Of a stretch of 64,000 nucleotides of DNA, positions 1-11,339 are shown in pieces. The stretch covers positions 106,723,544 through 106,787,543 of the forward strand of contig OW121852.1 in the NCBI GenBank assembly GCA_933228895.1. The letters run 5' to 3'. How positions within the stretch are numbered: position 1 is the stretch's first letter; each line of letters starts with the position of its first letter. This DNA comes from Platycnemis pennipes. Lineage: Eukaryota; Arthropoda; Insecta; Odonata; Platycnemididae. The notes below the pieces were generated by a model. That model had not been told where the DNA came from, made no database searches, and saw only the letters and a list, made by a program, of their open reading frames with translations. The position numbers and the translations under genes are program-made.

Positions 1-1620
1 GGAAAGGATATCCTTGTTACTCTATCAAAATTCCCGGCATCACATATCGTGCATCGTTTACCGTTCACAATAGTGATTGTGCTGTAAATATGCTGGAAAT
101 ATCTTCTCTGGAAAGTACACGGGGTTCTACTTGCTTACAGCTCATGTGGATGTGGATCGATAGTGTACGATACATGCCCAGTATCGAACTGAACTCACAT
201 CGTAGTTGCTGTTTATACCTGCGAGTCGGGCATAGCAGTCGACTGTCATGGAAGTAAATTGCAATCTGAAAACGCAGCTTTAGATTAACTTTAGCAATAC
301 ACCGGGCTTCTTCAGAGGCGAGGGTGGACCTGAAGAAACTCGCCGGTTTACTGGTGAAACTGCCGTCATGAAACATCAAACATCGCAAGAGGAAAGCCGA
401 AAAACAAAAAACGAAATTTATAATTTTAATTACGTTGGCTTACAATGCTTACTGAAATTTAAATGCATTCTGAAGTGCAGTCCCTTTGAAGAATGATGAA
501 AATGAAGGCGATACCTACACGAAGAGGGTATCAGAAAAGTGGGACGAAAAAGAAATTACATGAAAACTTAAAATAAAGGTTGTATGGTAATAGTGCGGAT
601 TGCTTTCGATCGATGAGCTCTCGTGTAATAAAAATCGAAGCAGAGCTGTATTATCGAGCCATTAAAACAAGCTGCAGAAGTTTCTAGCAAAGCCCGGCAA
701 TTAATTGACATCCACCGGAAGAGAAAATTAAAGCAGCGAAGAAAAAAGGCAAGGACGCGCTGAAGTTTGAGTCATGGGGAACGCTATGGCGATAGGAAAA
801 GACCATCGCCCCAGGTAGTGCCTCGAAACTTCCAGAGCTTGAAGTGAAAGGGAAAGCTGAGGCTATTAATGGTGGCGGGCGATCGACGTGCAAGATAATT
901 TGCACCTTATAGAGAGAGGTTCTGTGATTATTAAACCGCGGCAGAGGAGGGAAAAAAGTAAGAATGGGTGGAGAGAAACTTCCCTTCACTTAATCACATC
1001 AAGGATGGCGTGAAACGAGCGACCGTTGCGTCCGGATCCCCCTCACTTTTCCCAGCAAACCTGTCAACATCCCAAATCACAGATAGGGCATTTCATCATG
1101 ATGGCAATTCGGAACTCAAGAGGCCTTTTAAGAAGTGCGATTGTCATACCACTTGCCGAACGTAAATGCCACAGATTCATTTGATCGACACTGACTAAAG
1201 TACGGCTCAAATTCTGAAAATTCTCAATCATACAAAAGATTCGTTCTCCTAGAGTCGGTCTTCGATGGAGGAAGGACGCAGAGAAGAGTGTTTTAAAGTA
1301 ATAAAAAGATGAAGAACAGTTAACTGGACGGAGGGTAGATTAGTTCAGTTTTGTATCATCGAAGATTGAAGCTGGAACAGGAAATTCAAAGGTGACAGGA
1401 GAAGTTGGAAGAGAGAGGCACAAACATTGTTATTTAATGGGCCCGAGAGGAGGGAATGGAGGGCGAAATGAAACATGAATATTTGAATATTTGAGGGGGG
1501 AGAAGAGCTATCATGGATGGAATGAGTTATATTAACTTAGTAGAACCAAGGAAGGAAGCTATATGACAAAAGGTTTTAATGTGAAGCCTCTACTTTCGGA
1601 GTGTGAGTAAGTTTCAAACT
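1..1620. other. AT-rich non-coding stretch
   Basis: No exon, RNA gene or repeat family is recognised here. Short open frames on both strands (up to about 107 codons) show no family motif, no GC3 bias and no splice-site framing. Positions 684-1165 are slightly GC-richer but open in several frames at once. Confidence 0.5.
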
Positions 1621-1629
1621 GGTTTTCGC

Positions 1630-1736
1630 GCCAATTATTTCGGTACCGATTATTTTTGGCCTCGGTTCCGGTTCTAAGCTCAAGAACCGGTGGAACCGAG
1701 AACCGAAGAACCGAACCGACCCATCCCTACTAATTA
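1630..1736. repeat. GGTTC/GAACC-rich inverted repeat, possible hAT-like MITE end
   Basis: The stretch reads CGGTTCCGGTTC, then a short loop, then GAACCGGTGGAACCG, followed by repeated GAACCG words and ending CCGACCCATCCCTA. Read from the minus strand the end is TAGGGATGGGTCGGTTCGG. A TAGGGATGG-type start is seen in some hAT-superfamily non-autonomous elements, but neither a second terminus nor an 8-bp target duplication could be delimited. A similar word cluster lies at 30117-30152. Confidence 0.35.
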
Positions 1737-1784
1737 TGTATTTTCCCCATATTTGAGCAAGAAATGTAGAGAATGAAATGAAAT

Positions 1785-1890
1785 TTTAGGCTTTCCGCCA
1801 AAGGGCATCGAACCTGGATTTTCTTTGTTATCGCACGCTGTGCGGAGGCTTAAGCCATTCCGGAGGCTTACACCATTCCAAACACCTACT
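1785..1890 (-). repeat. tRNA-derived SINE fragment
   Basis: On the minus strand a B-box-like GGTTCGATGCC follows an A-box-like TGGCTTAAGCC about 50 bases upstream. The A-box region is partly duplicated: GGAATGGYKTAAGCCTCCG occurs twice. The missing cloverleaf argues for a SINE head, not a tRNA gene. Confidence 0.4.
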
Positions 1891-2089
1891 CCCTTGGAAT
1901 AGAATTAAAGAAACTATACGTCCTCGGAAATGAGAATAAATATTTTCATCATGAATTCCGCCGTTTCGTGGCTGAGACACGAGAAGTTCCCGGGCGACTT
2001 CCGACAGCAGCCGTCAAGATTAACTGCTCCGGCAAAGCATTACGTGATAACGTTTACGAGGGGGTTACGGAAGGGAAGGCAGCGAAAGG

Positions 2090-2345
2090 GAAATGAAATT
2101 TCCAGGGCAGAAGAAAACCCCGAGGAGGAGAGGCTTCGCATCAAAGAAGAGTCGAGGAGACGCCGGGATATTAAGACGGGAGCCGTTCGACGGGGAGTCT
2201 GGGGGCGCACTTGGAAGTGCAGGGGGTAGCAAAACAAACACAGGGTCGCTGGAGGGAGGGAGGGAGAGGGTGGATGGAGGGATGAAAAAAGACCGAAAAT
2301 ATCTCTTCGGAGGCAGCTGGGGGCAGATGTCACGCTGGATGAGGG
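2090..2345. other. Purine-rich GC island
   Basis: The plus strand is strongly purine-rich here (GGAGGGAGGGAGGGAGAGG at about 2251-2269). Overlapping frames of 97-121 codons are open on both strands, which is expected from composition. No coding family is recognised. Confidence 0.4.
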
Positions 2346-2544
2346 CAGCTAGGACAACCCTGACTTGCATATTATTGCTGGCACACATTTCGCCACCATC
2401 TCCACTCAACTTGTCGCGACAGTTTCAAAAAATTCCTCCGCTGGGCGATAATAGATGAAAAGCTATCAAAACCACAAAGAGACAGGCACTGGATCCACCT
2501 ATACTCGCGGAAGCACTAATTTAAGCTGGATCACTGCTGGTAAG

Positions 2545-2770
2545 TAAAGCTCCAATACTATACGGTAAGGGATCGGGTTGGTGAGGTGGCTATAGTATTC
2601 GCTTCCCATTCCGAAGGCCCACGCTCGATTCCCGGCAGCGGCAGAAATTTTTCAGTTGTATACCGGACCATAAGGGAGCTGGGTGGAGAGCATTTCAAGT
2701 TCAATAATCCGTCCGTCGGATGGGACATTAAACCGAGCAGTAAAATATCACAGGGTTCTATTTGATTATG
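2545..2770 (+). repeat. tRNA-headed SINE with GGATGGGACRTTAA body (copy 1)
   Basis: A tRNA-like head has an A-box-like GGTGAGGTGGCTATAG and a B-box-like GCTCGATTCCCGG near 2625. It is followed by a body with GAGAGCATTTCAAGTTC and GTCCGTCGGATGGGACATT. The same body recurs at 4117-4235 (-), 52917-53105 (-), 58725-58812 (+) and 63895-63965 (-), with a shorter piece near 41400. This copy has the most complete head-plus-body arrangement. The SINE name is not known to me. Confidence 0.65.
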
Positions 2771-3064
2771 TGCGCGTATCGTGAACGTTTCAACGTGCAA
2801 GTAGCCATATAAAAACGTAGCTATCCACAAATGACTAGGGCATTCGTGAATATGAGTTATTACGGCCGTAAAAAAGCCAACCAATAGGGAGATAACGATA
2901 TAAACGGATATTAATTTTTAAAAAATCTATATTTTCATACTTTATAATAGGTTGACCATAGGTCCTTACTTCCAATTTGCTGGTTCTCTTGAAAAAAAAT
3001 ACTTTAAAACCGTTTAGCACATACAAGGTAATGTGAAATCGACTGAATAGAAATTTTAGCCTAA

Positions 3065-3297
3065 AGGCCGCTTTACACGATACAATTTTTTGCACAATTT
3101 CTTGTACAAACTCTTGTATAGACTGAACGAAATTGTATGTTTGTCTGAATGGAATTAGAACACGTTCTATTTCCCGTTCAGTCATTCAGACAATCGCACA
3201 AGTTTTCGTACAATTTGCCGCTTTACACGGTACAATTTCCTCATGCAAGAGTTTGTACAAGAAATTGTACGAAAAATTGTATCGTGTAAAGCGGCCT
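3065..3297. mobile_element. PIF/Harbinger-like MITE, element 1
   Basis: A 233-bp element with terminal inverted repeats AGGCCGCTTTACACGATAC is flanked by TAA at 3062-3064 and TAA at 3298-3300, a 3-bp TWA target duplication. The interior is a nested palindrome built from TACAA/TTGTA words, with a central GAACACGTTC. A TWA duplication is the hallmark of the PIF/Harbinger superfamily. No transposase is present, so it is non-autonomous. Related elements lie at 39142-39376 and 45202-45608. Confidence 0.8.
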
Positions 3298-3300
3298 TAA

Positions 3301-4110
3301 GATGGAGAAAAAGAATCTTGGATTAGATGTTTCACCGAAAAGATTACTTAAAAGTTCAGTGTATTCATACAGTCGACCGCAAGGATATATTAACAGAGTG
3401 GGCTGATAAATTCCATATGCCCGTAAAAAAATCTCTCGTACTGTTTCTTCCGAAGGACACGTATAAAAAACAAGCAACGTTAAAGCACGAGGGAAGTCTA
3501 CATTCACTGTCATGAATCACAACAGATAGCTTTCACGGCTATTCGGCGTTCGGCGGAATGATTCAATTTCCGCCAGAAACGGTGAGAGGGGAGAATGTGG
3601 GAAACAAATATTCATCTTGGGGCTTGAATGGCACGAGCCTGAATTTCCCAGGAGGCCGAGAAGAGCGGGTGTGGAACTGAGAAACCAGAAGTCGTTGCGG
3701 GTGAAAGTAACGCAACGGATATGCAGACGGTCAGGCACTAATGGAGCAAGGGAGCGAGCGATATCGAGCAAGAAGCTTCATCTAGCCTCCTTGAACAGAA
3801 GGAAGGATAGAATCCGATAAAAATCATCAGACCGGACACCGGGAGATACACAACGGTTACGAATGCCTCGACTCGCAACTACATCTCAAAATTCCTTTCA
3901 TTAGTGGACGTGCGACTAATTACTTGATTGGTGGAAAGTCATTGCATATTAGTCATTTAAAAAAAGGTACCAATTATATTAGTGAAGTTAGAGAGACGGA
4001 AGAAATCTGAGGAAATTAGCGCCATTGTAGACAGACGGGTAGTAAAATTAGGTAGGAGTTTTGCGAGTGGACCAAGGGTGGCGAAAACCATGCATTATCA
4101 TCTGTCTACA
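3301..4110. other. Non-coding stretch
   Basis: Short frames on both strands carry no recognised domain. A slightly GC-richer part at 3540-3790 is open on both strands. Nothing else is recognised. Confidence 0.4.
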
Positions 4111-4116
4111 ACTAAC

Positions 4117-4245
4117 GAAAGGTGCCGAAGGATCCAAAGTTTCGGTCCCATCTGGCGGACGGCGTACTGCACATGATGTGCTCTCCGCATTAAACTCGAG
4201 GTCACCTACCGATAGTCCCTGCTATGGGTGGGACTAACCCGGGCT
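4117..4245 (-). repeat. SINE body fragment (copy 2)
   Basis: On the minus strand this matches the shared SINE body: GGATCC, then a degenerate GGATGGGAC region (GTCCCATCTGGCGGAC on plus), then CGAAAGGTGCCGAAGG, which corresponds to CGAAAGGCGCCAAGG in the 52.9-kb copy. It is clearly diverged from the other copies, so it is old. Confidence 0.5.
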
Positions 4246-4249
4246 CTCG

Positions 4250-6890
4250 AAATATAAAGCCAAAGTTACAAGCCAGCCCAATCCCACAGGAACTGAAATA
4301 ATGCAATTTTCACCACCTTGAAATTTACCTGACCACAGTAAATACCGAGCTAATTTAAATAATGAGCATGCAAGTAGTACGCCCACACCACAAAAAATAT
4401 TAAAAAACCAGGCCAAGTTTTTACTTCCAAAAGCAAAAACACCCGAAAGAACACGCAAAACGGAATATAAACATCAACGAAAAACAAAAGGTAAGATTGG
4501 ATTGGTTCATAATTTTTAATCAACTTAAAGTTTCAATGAATCAGCATAATCGATATCAAGATTTACTAGATATGTCGCGGTATTATGTCACCGCCTTCGA
4601 CATTCTCAATTGATATGAACCAGTACCATTCAAACCTATTTCAATGGATTCCTAATGCATGAATAAGAAAAATACATAAGTACAAGATATACGTTGTGTG
4701 ACACGTCAAATTATGAAGACAGCTTACGTAGGCTCCATTGAAATAGCTCCTTTGGCGGCTACGCATGAGCGTTGATACGAAGAAAATATCAAATAGCGGA
4801 ATGATTCCATTCCCTCATGTTCAGTACATGATGAAATAATAATAAATAATGATTCATAATTAACGACTCCAGTTATTTAGCTAAATGATCAAGTGTGTAA
4901 AGCCTAAAATAGAGATCCCAACCACACCAAACGTCTTGAGAAACGAATCAGCCACACTGAAAGGACGTTTACGAGAAATTATAGATGATTTTGTCAAAAA
5001 TAAGGATTCGCACCGTAGAACCATACGTGATTTCCCAATTGGTGAGTGGCAAAGAGCCAATTCTGTACCGTGGAGGCTCATTTCTCACAGGGTGTCCAGT
5101 GGGCATCTGCCCGACCCATGTTGGCCACTTTTGCGTCTGCAGTGCACTGAAATGAACGACCCTGGTGTCAATAACCCTCAAGTTGGCAACACCACACCCC
5201 AGAACGCCGAGAAAAATATTCTCAACTTCGCCACAGGAGCAAGTGCCAGAATCCATAACGGGGAAGAATTAAAGTATCAACCCAGATTAAATTTAACATG
5301 AAACCCATAATAGTTCCTCATCACGTTTTAAACTTTCGATTAGAGCTGTAGCATATCAAATATCAGCAATCAATCCAAGGATGGATTTAAAAGGATAGGG
5401 CATAACATGTTATCGAACTAAACAGCGAGAAAATTTCCCGCATTCAATGCAGACTAGCCAGTTACCTTCTCTGGGCCACCTGAGATTTTCTCCGATATTC
5501 TTACGCTTAGAATCTCAAATAATCAAAACTATTGGCGGTATTAGCCTCAATAACACTTCGATCTAGTCGAATGCTACCCATTGATAAGCCTGTTCTGTAT
5601 GTCAACAAAAATTCTAAGTATTTTTGCACTAAAAAGTTATGCTTGCGACATTTTTATTCGCTCAATTGATTGAATTTCATACTGATGAGTTTATCTTACT
5701 CATATCTAGCTTACTAATATTTACGGGAATTTCAGCCGAGTTTGTAGTTTTTGGACGATATTTTCACCCATCCTGTTAATTCATGGAAATTACATTTTGC
5801 CATTAAGTCGCGGAAGCCTTAAAAATTTTATCCATCGTTGACAGTTTTGTTTGCTCATGGTGATTGATAGATTTTGAAGAAAAGGAATTGTTAACAGATT
5901 TTTAGAGAAGAGATGATGAGAGGATTTCCCTCCAAAGAACACCATTTAAAATAAATAATTTACCGATGTTATAAATGCACTTACGTCAACCGACATTATA
6001 TGATCCTACTATTTCGTCCCGCCATTACGTATAGCGGGTTAATTTCTTTGGCAGCCCTTCTTATTTATTATCTTGCGGCCGAAACTACGCTAGGAATTTA
6101 TGCGACGCATACTAGTATAATAGGCAAAATAGCAAGTTTACCTTGAAGCAAATAGGAATCATATTGGCCACTGGGGTTAATATTTGACCTATCCCAACCC
6201 TGAGTATAATGGAATAAAAAAATAGCTGGTAAGTCTTAGACACCGCTACACAATTAATTAAACGTACACACCACATCATGACACTTCTGTCCCACACTTA
6301 TTGCCCGCATCGATATTAATTCCAGATTATTGGAAACACGTGGAATCTTCTCGCACGCAATATCAGGCATTAAGCAATTATTCCATATCACGAAGGTCCC
6401 GATAAGCAGAGGTGATTAAAAAAATAAGGACTTCCATGATGAAAATCACCTTCCAGGAGACCGAAATCAGCGACGGCATCACACCGTTGGTCGACTAACA
6501 TATAATTTCTGCCATCAGAACCTTCCGCGACCCGCACCGGAACCACTCCATTCGGCGCCCTAATTATTTCTCACATTACGGCGAATTTTGGCCACCGAGC
6601 CTTTCGCCCTGGCTCCCAAGAGGCACTCAATCAACGGCTTCCGCCTCTAATGATGCGGAGTGGTAGCGACACGCCTTTTTTTCGGAAATACGGGTCGAAA
6701 TCTGAGGAAAGGGAGGGAGATCTCTATAGATGGGCACACAAATAGCCAGAGTGTCTGAGGGCGGAAGAGCAACAAAACGTCCACCATAGAGACTTTCGAC
6801 GGGCATTACAGGGTTGGTATACCAGTCTGCACGCAGTATGTAGGTTAAAAGGGAGTATTCTCATCCTAATGACAGCGATATCTACGATTG
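4250..6890. other. Non-coding stretch with one unassigned frame
   Basis: AT-rich DNA. A 138-codon plus-strand frame at 4885-5301 begins MIKCVKPKIEIPTTP but resembles no family I know. The reverse strand is also open for 95 codons there, and no splice or polyadenylation context supports it. From 6430 to 6720 the sequence is mildly GC-richer. No RNA gene or repeat family is recognised. Confidence 0.4.
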
Positions 6891-6896
6891 CCAAAT

Positions 6897-7060
6897 TTAA
6901 ACAAAAACAATCATTCGTAAAAACACAGCTATGGCTAACTGGTTCTAGTTTATAGTTTGCTACAAGACGTGGGTTTGACAAGGATGAAGGTGGTAAGTTT
7001 TCTTCAAAGGAAGAGATGAGAAGTAAGCCAGCAAAAGGAAGAAATATATTGTATTTTGAC
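6897..7060 (+). repeat. Direct repeat copy A (about 160 bp)
   Basis: The block starts at AAACAAAAACAATCATTCGT and includes TTTATAGTTTGCTACAAGA. It is matched, with substitutions and small indels, by the block at 7411-7575. The copies start about 514 bp apart. Either a local segmental duplication or two fragments of one unidentified repeat would explain it. Confidence 0.6.
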
Positions 7061-7410
7061 TGCCCGACTTCAACTAAATTACTTAAAAAACCGATGAACA
7101 GCACCGAGATGACCTTTGATAATCCCCCTTAGAAAAGTCTTGACCATCCAGAGGGACGAAGATCAGCTAGGTGATTAAGTGGCCGGCCAACAAGTTCATC
7201 TCAAGATATAAGATAAAAAATAAAATTATAATTGCACAATTTCAAGCCAATTGCTTTCCACAAGATAAGAGACCAACTACTGTCAACAACACTCGTAAGA
7301 ACGTAATCCAATGGAAGCAACAGAAAGTAATATCTTGGGGTGCTTTTAAATTCTGACCAAAATAAAAGACTGTCTTAAAATGATGTGGTTCTTCTCAAAG
7401 CAAAATTACC

Positions 7411-7575
7411 TTAAACAAAAACAATCATTCGTAAACTAATAATTAAGGTTAACTAGTCCTAATTTATAGTTTGCTACAAGATGTGGATTTGACAACGATG
7501 AACGCGGTATCTTCAAAGGAATATATGAGTAGAGAACTAGAAGAAGAATGAGTAAACAAGACTAAAGAAATAAAT
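7411..7575 (+). repeat. Direct repeat copy B (about 160 bp)
   Basis: Second copy of the 6897-7060 block. It keeps AAACAAAAACAATCATTCGT and TTTATAGTTTGCTACAAGA and diverges more in its second half. The 350 bp between the copies holds nothing I recognise. Confidence 0.6.
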
Positions 7576-7799
7576 ATATAGTACGGGTGACCAGTGAACG
7601 TGGAATAAATTGATGCATATTGCGCCTTAGCAAAAGGTAGATCAAATACATATGGCAAACGAAGCAAGGGACTACGATGGGCCATTAAAGAGAAAACAAT
7701 GAACTTTTTCTCAACGTTTTGTAAGATTTCTATCCAAACCTACCGAAAAGAAGGTGAGAATAGCCTTAATAACAGCCGATTCTTTGCATATAAATAGAA

Positions 7800-8320
7800 T
7801 CCAGTGTCGTGGTGAAAAAGCAGCTCCTGCCACATACTCTAGCGGAAGATTGCCAAATGCCACATAGGTGCAGACGCGAAAGGCAACGCCAAAAGAAGAG
7901 CACCGCGGGGCGAAAAGGAACGCTTGAAGTCTTGAGAGGAGTTCTCGTGGATGCAGGGAAAGGCGCTAGCGTGGACCAACGAGAGGGTAAGAAGGATTTC
8001 ACGGAAAAAAACACAAGACTCGGGGCGAGATGGGGAGATGTAGATATTAATACAGCACGATGCGGAAACGGGGGCGGAGGAGGCGGTGAAATACGGGGGC
8101 AGGACGCGTACGCTCGGTGGGAGGGCGGGGGAGAGACGGAAATGAATTCGGTGGATCTTTTAATAAGGACGGCGGAAGGGGAAGTGGGCAGAGGTGGGTG
8201 GAGGACGGCACAGGGCCCGAGGGAAGGACACAGCAGTGGCACGACTAATTGCGAACGGGACGGTGTGCTCCGCCCGGAAGGCAAAACAGGCGAAAAAAAA
8301 CAGTCTTGTTATCGTCACTC
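7800..8320. other. Purine-rich GC island with open frames on both strands
   Basis: GC content rises sharply and the plus strand is purine-rich (GGGGGCGGAGGAGGCGGTG around 8070). Frames of 184 codons (+) and 172 codons (-) overlap almost fully, as expected from composition without selection. The predicted proteins are low-complexity and match no family. It could be an unmethylated CpG-rich regulatory island or non-coding first exon, but no transcript evidence exists. Confidence 0.35.
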
Positions 8321-8659
8321 CAGCAACGACGGCTCAGGTGAAGCTTTGACAAGATTACCATGATGGACCAACCAGGTCAGCCGACGATCAGCAATGCCCT
8401 ACGGCGAGAAACACAGCTCGCTGATATGTTTAACTCAAATGTCCGTAATGAAGTTAATGCGCCAAGCGAGATAAAACAGCTGAAGGGTAAAGGGTGGCGA
8501 TCATAGACTAAAATTAATATCACGCCATGGATAACAACAAGCTAGCACTAATTCACGCAACCAAATAATCTCATTTACATCGTCAATAGCAGTTTGACCA
8601 GGGGCAAAACATAGAATATTATCACACTTCCAAGCAGAGTTCATTACGAAATTTAAAAG

Positions 8660-9450
8660 GGCTCACTTCGCTGATATCATAGCTCTCATAGCAGAGACAG
8701 AGAAGGAGCTGAATAAGATGCTAACAACCATGGAAAGGACAATGGCCAGACATCAGCTTAAGATCAATAAGAAGAAAACTAAGATATTGGTGTGCAGAAA
8801 AAGAGAAGAGGCCAAAACCAACGTTAAACTAGGAAAACAGAAACTGGAAGAGGTGAGAGTTCTGTTACCTGGGAAGCAGAGTAACCAACGATGGACGAAG
8901 TAAGAAAGAAATAGTGAGTAGAACAGAATAGCCCAGGCAAATAGGGCATTCTATCAAAAGAAGAATCTACGAACAGCTGGAAATACAAGCTTGGAAGTAA
9001 GGAAGCAATTCATCAAAACGTATATCTGGAGCATGTTCCTTTGCGGCAGTGAGGCATGGACGATGACAGCAGCGGAGAAGAAAAGGGTGGAAGCATTCGA
9101 AATATGGTGTTACCGAAGAATGATGAAGATAAAATGGATCGACCGAGTGACAAATGAAGAAGTCCTAAGAAGAGTGGGAGATAAGAGAAGTCTGCTGAAA
9201 ACTATAAAAAGAAGACGGGACCACCTAATCGGCCATATCTTAAGACACGATGGCCTGATGAAGACAATCGTCGAGGGAAAAGTGAACGGGAAAAATGGAA
9301 GAGGCAGGCCTCGTATGAGTTACATAGAACAGGTCGTAAAGGACGTGAAAGAGAGGAACTACGTTAATATGAAGAGGTTGGCCGATAGAAGAATCAAGTG
9401 GAGGGCTGCGTCAAACCAATCCTAGGATTGTTGACCCTTGATGATGATCA
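8660..9450 (+). pseudogene. 5'-truncated LINE reverse transcriptase remnant (copy 1)
   Basis: This is the 3' part of a non-LTR retrotransposon ORF. It starts at the reverse-transcriptase active-site box, here FADI followed by IALIAE at 8667 onward where FADD is expected, so the second catalytic aspartate is lost. A thumb/C-terminal part follows with FCYLGS, CGSEAWT, FEIWCYRRMMKI, NEEVLRR, IGHILRH and GRGRPR, ending near 9425. The frame changes near 8850 and again near 8925, with in-frame stops, so it is dead. The 3' end is CCTAGGATTGTTGACC and a short GATGATG run. The C-terminal motifs fit RTE-like or CR1-like LINEs; the clade is uncertain. A second copy of the last 240 bp is at 40390-40640. 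Confidence 0.85.
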
Positions 9451-9454
9451 CATT

Positions 9455-10530
9455 AACGGAAAACTGCACGATGGATAATGTGTATGCACTCAATCTGCCA
9501 CTGTTTGCAGGACATTCCGATGAATATCAAGGTAAACAACAGACGAAAAGCACGTCAAAACAGCGGCGACTTTTCACGTTTCACCTGTCACGCCTCTCCC
9601 GGGATGCCGTAACACTCGCCAGAGATTTCGATTACTGAAGGTAGGGAGGATGAAATTACAACAAATAAAGAAAAAAGAAATCAATATTTAAGAGTAGTAT
9701 TATCAATTATGGTAAAGAACTTTGTGACCAACATTTTTCTTCCCGAGCGCCCGATCACAAGTGAGGATTATGACTCGCGGGTGACACCGAGTCTTAACGA
9801 AGCACTTCACACTAATTAGAACAATAGAAATTCCTCATCACACACTCAATCTCAAATTCTTTTTTCATCACGATAAGAGAGAAGATTAATTAGAATCCCT
9901 CTTCACACTTCCTACGCGCAGAGAGCAAAGACACATAGCGCAAATTAGTGAAGAGTATCGTTGAATTTTTCGGAGTTTGTGAGACCTGTCCAGGAAGAGA
10001 AGATGAAGCAGATTAGTGGATTTTAAGATGTGGGCATAGAGGAGAATGGGAAATATACTACGGACGGATAGCAGAACGGATAATGTAGTGTTGGTCAGGG
10101 TTGGCAGAGATTAGGAGAGGCAGAGTGCTACATTGGAACAAGTAATGAGGGTCAACTGGATAAAGAAAGTCGTGATTGAACATACCATACTGGTTAAGTT
10201 AATGCTATTGGCTGAGAATAAAAAGAAGGCAAAATTGCCTAGTGCAATACAGAAAAGTGGTAGAAAATATTATGTAAAGGAAGTGTAGCGGAAAGGGCCA
10301 TTCGGAAAATGAGGCAATGGTGAGTAGGGATACCAATAACAGACTTACCCATTCTGAAAAGAAAATATACTAGGTATAGACCTGATGGTGATACTACGTG
10401 TCGAAACCGAGGTCATCACAATAAAAATTACTGTGGAGTTAACTAAGATCTTTTCATTTATCCATAATGAAAAACTTCCACCATATCACGCCGGAAAGTT
10501 TCCTCCATTCTGAAAGAATACTCACGATAA
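9455..10530. other. AT-rich non-coding stretch
   Basis: A-rich on the plus strand, with no recognisable exon or repeat family. The 66-codon frame at 9438-9638 directly after the LINE tail has no family signature. Confidence 0.4.
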
Positions 10531-10536
10531 TACCAC

Positions 10537-10680
10537 GGAGCGTGATGATAACACGAAACACCCTTCCTTTCACTGTGTTCAAGTATAAGATACTACTCAC
10601 TAAGGACTGATCCTTAGTGAGTAGTATCTTATACTTGAACACAGTAAAAGGAAGGGTATTTCGTGTTATCATCACGCTCC
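10537..10680. repeat. 144-bp near-perfect palindrome
   Basis: Arms of 70 bp surround a 4-base centre (CTGA, 10607-10610). The left arm starts GGAGCGTGATGATAACACG and the right arm ends with its reverse complement. By eye only about two positions differ between the arms (CACCC against TACCC, and TTTC against TTTT in complement). No target duplication was found. It may be the core of a foldback element or a recent inverted duplication. Confidence 0.9.
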
Positions 10681-11017
10681 CACTTCTCCCACTGACGCTT
10701 AGGAACTGCCGATCAATCATAGTCCTTTATACGCAGGCCAGAATTCAAGGACGGTAAAAACAGCTACCAATAAATATGCTTTCAAGTTTTAATGGGAAGC
10801 TTATTTTCCCACCAATATTGTCGGGGATGATAATTTACTAACGATTTATTTAGAAAGCTTTAATTTAAATTCTGTTTGCGGATTTTGGATTTCGATAATC
10901 AACACAGTACAATAAAACGCTTCGAACCGAGCATTAAATAAAAATGCTCTCACATTACTCCATGTGAAGATATGGAGAAAATGAATAATAGAAAATTCTA
11001 CAAGTATGTGATTTATG

Positions 11018-11335
11018 CAGGGGGAGCGTCGTGGACTTGTGGGTAGAGCGCTTGGCTTCTTGGGTCCCGGGTTAAAATCCCGGTAAAGCCTTAGGACGCC
11101 CCCAAAAAATCCTGTGTGCGAGGTGGCCCAGGGAAAGGAACTGTCCCCCTTACCCTGAATGTGTGAAATTCACACGCCTGTGGCTTAGTCCGGGTAGAGC
11201 TCTACCCTCACCTATCAAAACCAACCTTCGGGTTGAATCACTGAGTGAGAAGAATCAAACGTAATGTAAAATGATGTAAAAATGATGTAAATCGCGAATG
11301 ATGTAAAATGATGACGTGAATGATGTAAAAATAAA
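11018..11335 (+). repeat. tRNA-derived SINE with ATGATGTAAA tail array
   Basis: The head contains GTGGGTAGAGCGCTTGG (A-box-like) and GGGTTAAAATCCC (degenerate B box). An unrelated body of about 150 bp follows, including GAATGTGTGAAATTCACACG. The 3' tail from about 11261 is an irregular array of AATGATGTAAA words, one interrupted by CGCG. The head-body-tail order is that of a near-full-length SINE of a family different from the one at 2545. Confidence 0.65.
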
Positions 11336-11339
11336 AACC

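Noticed and set aside
2835..3185. 116-codon minus frame and a neighbouring frame at 3241-3513
   Set aside because: They run through the MITE palindrome, and the repeated peptide words come from TACAA repeats.
7766..8363. Overlapping 172- and 184-codon frames on both strands
   Set aside because: A purine-rich tract explains the lack of stops; no family features.
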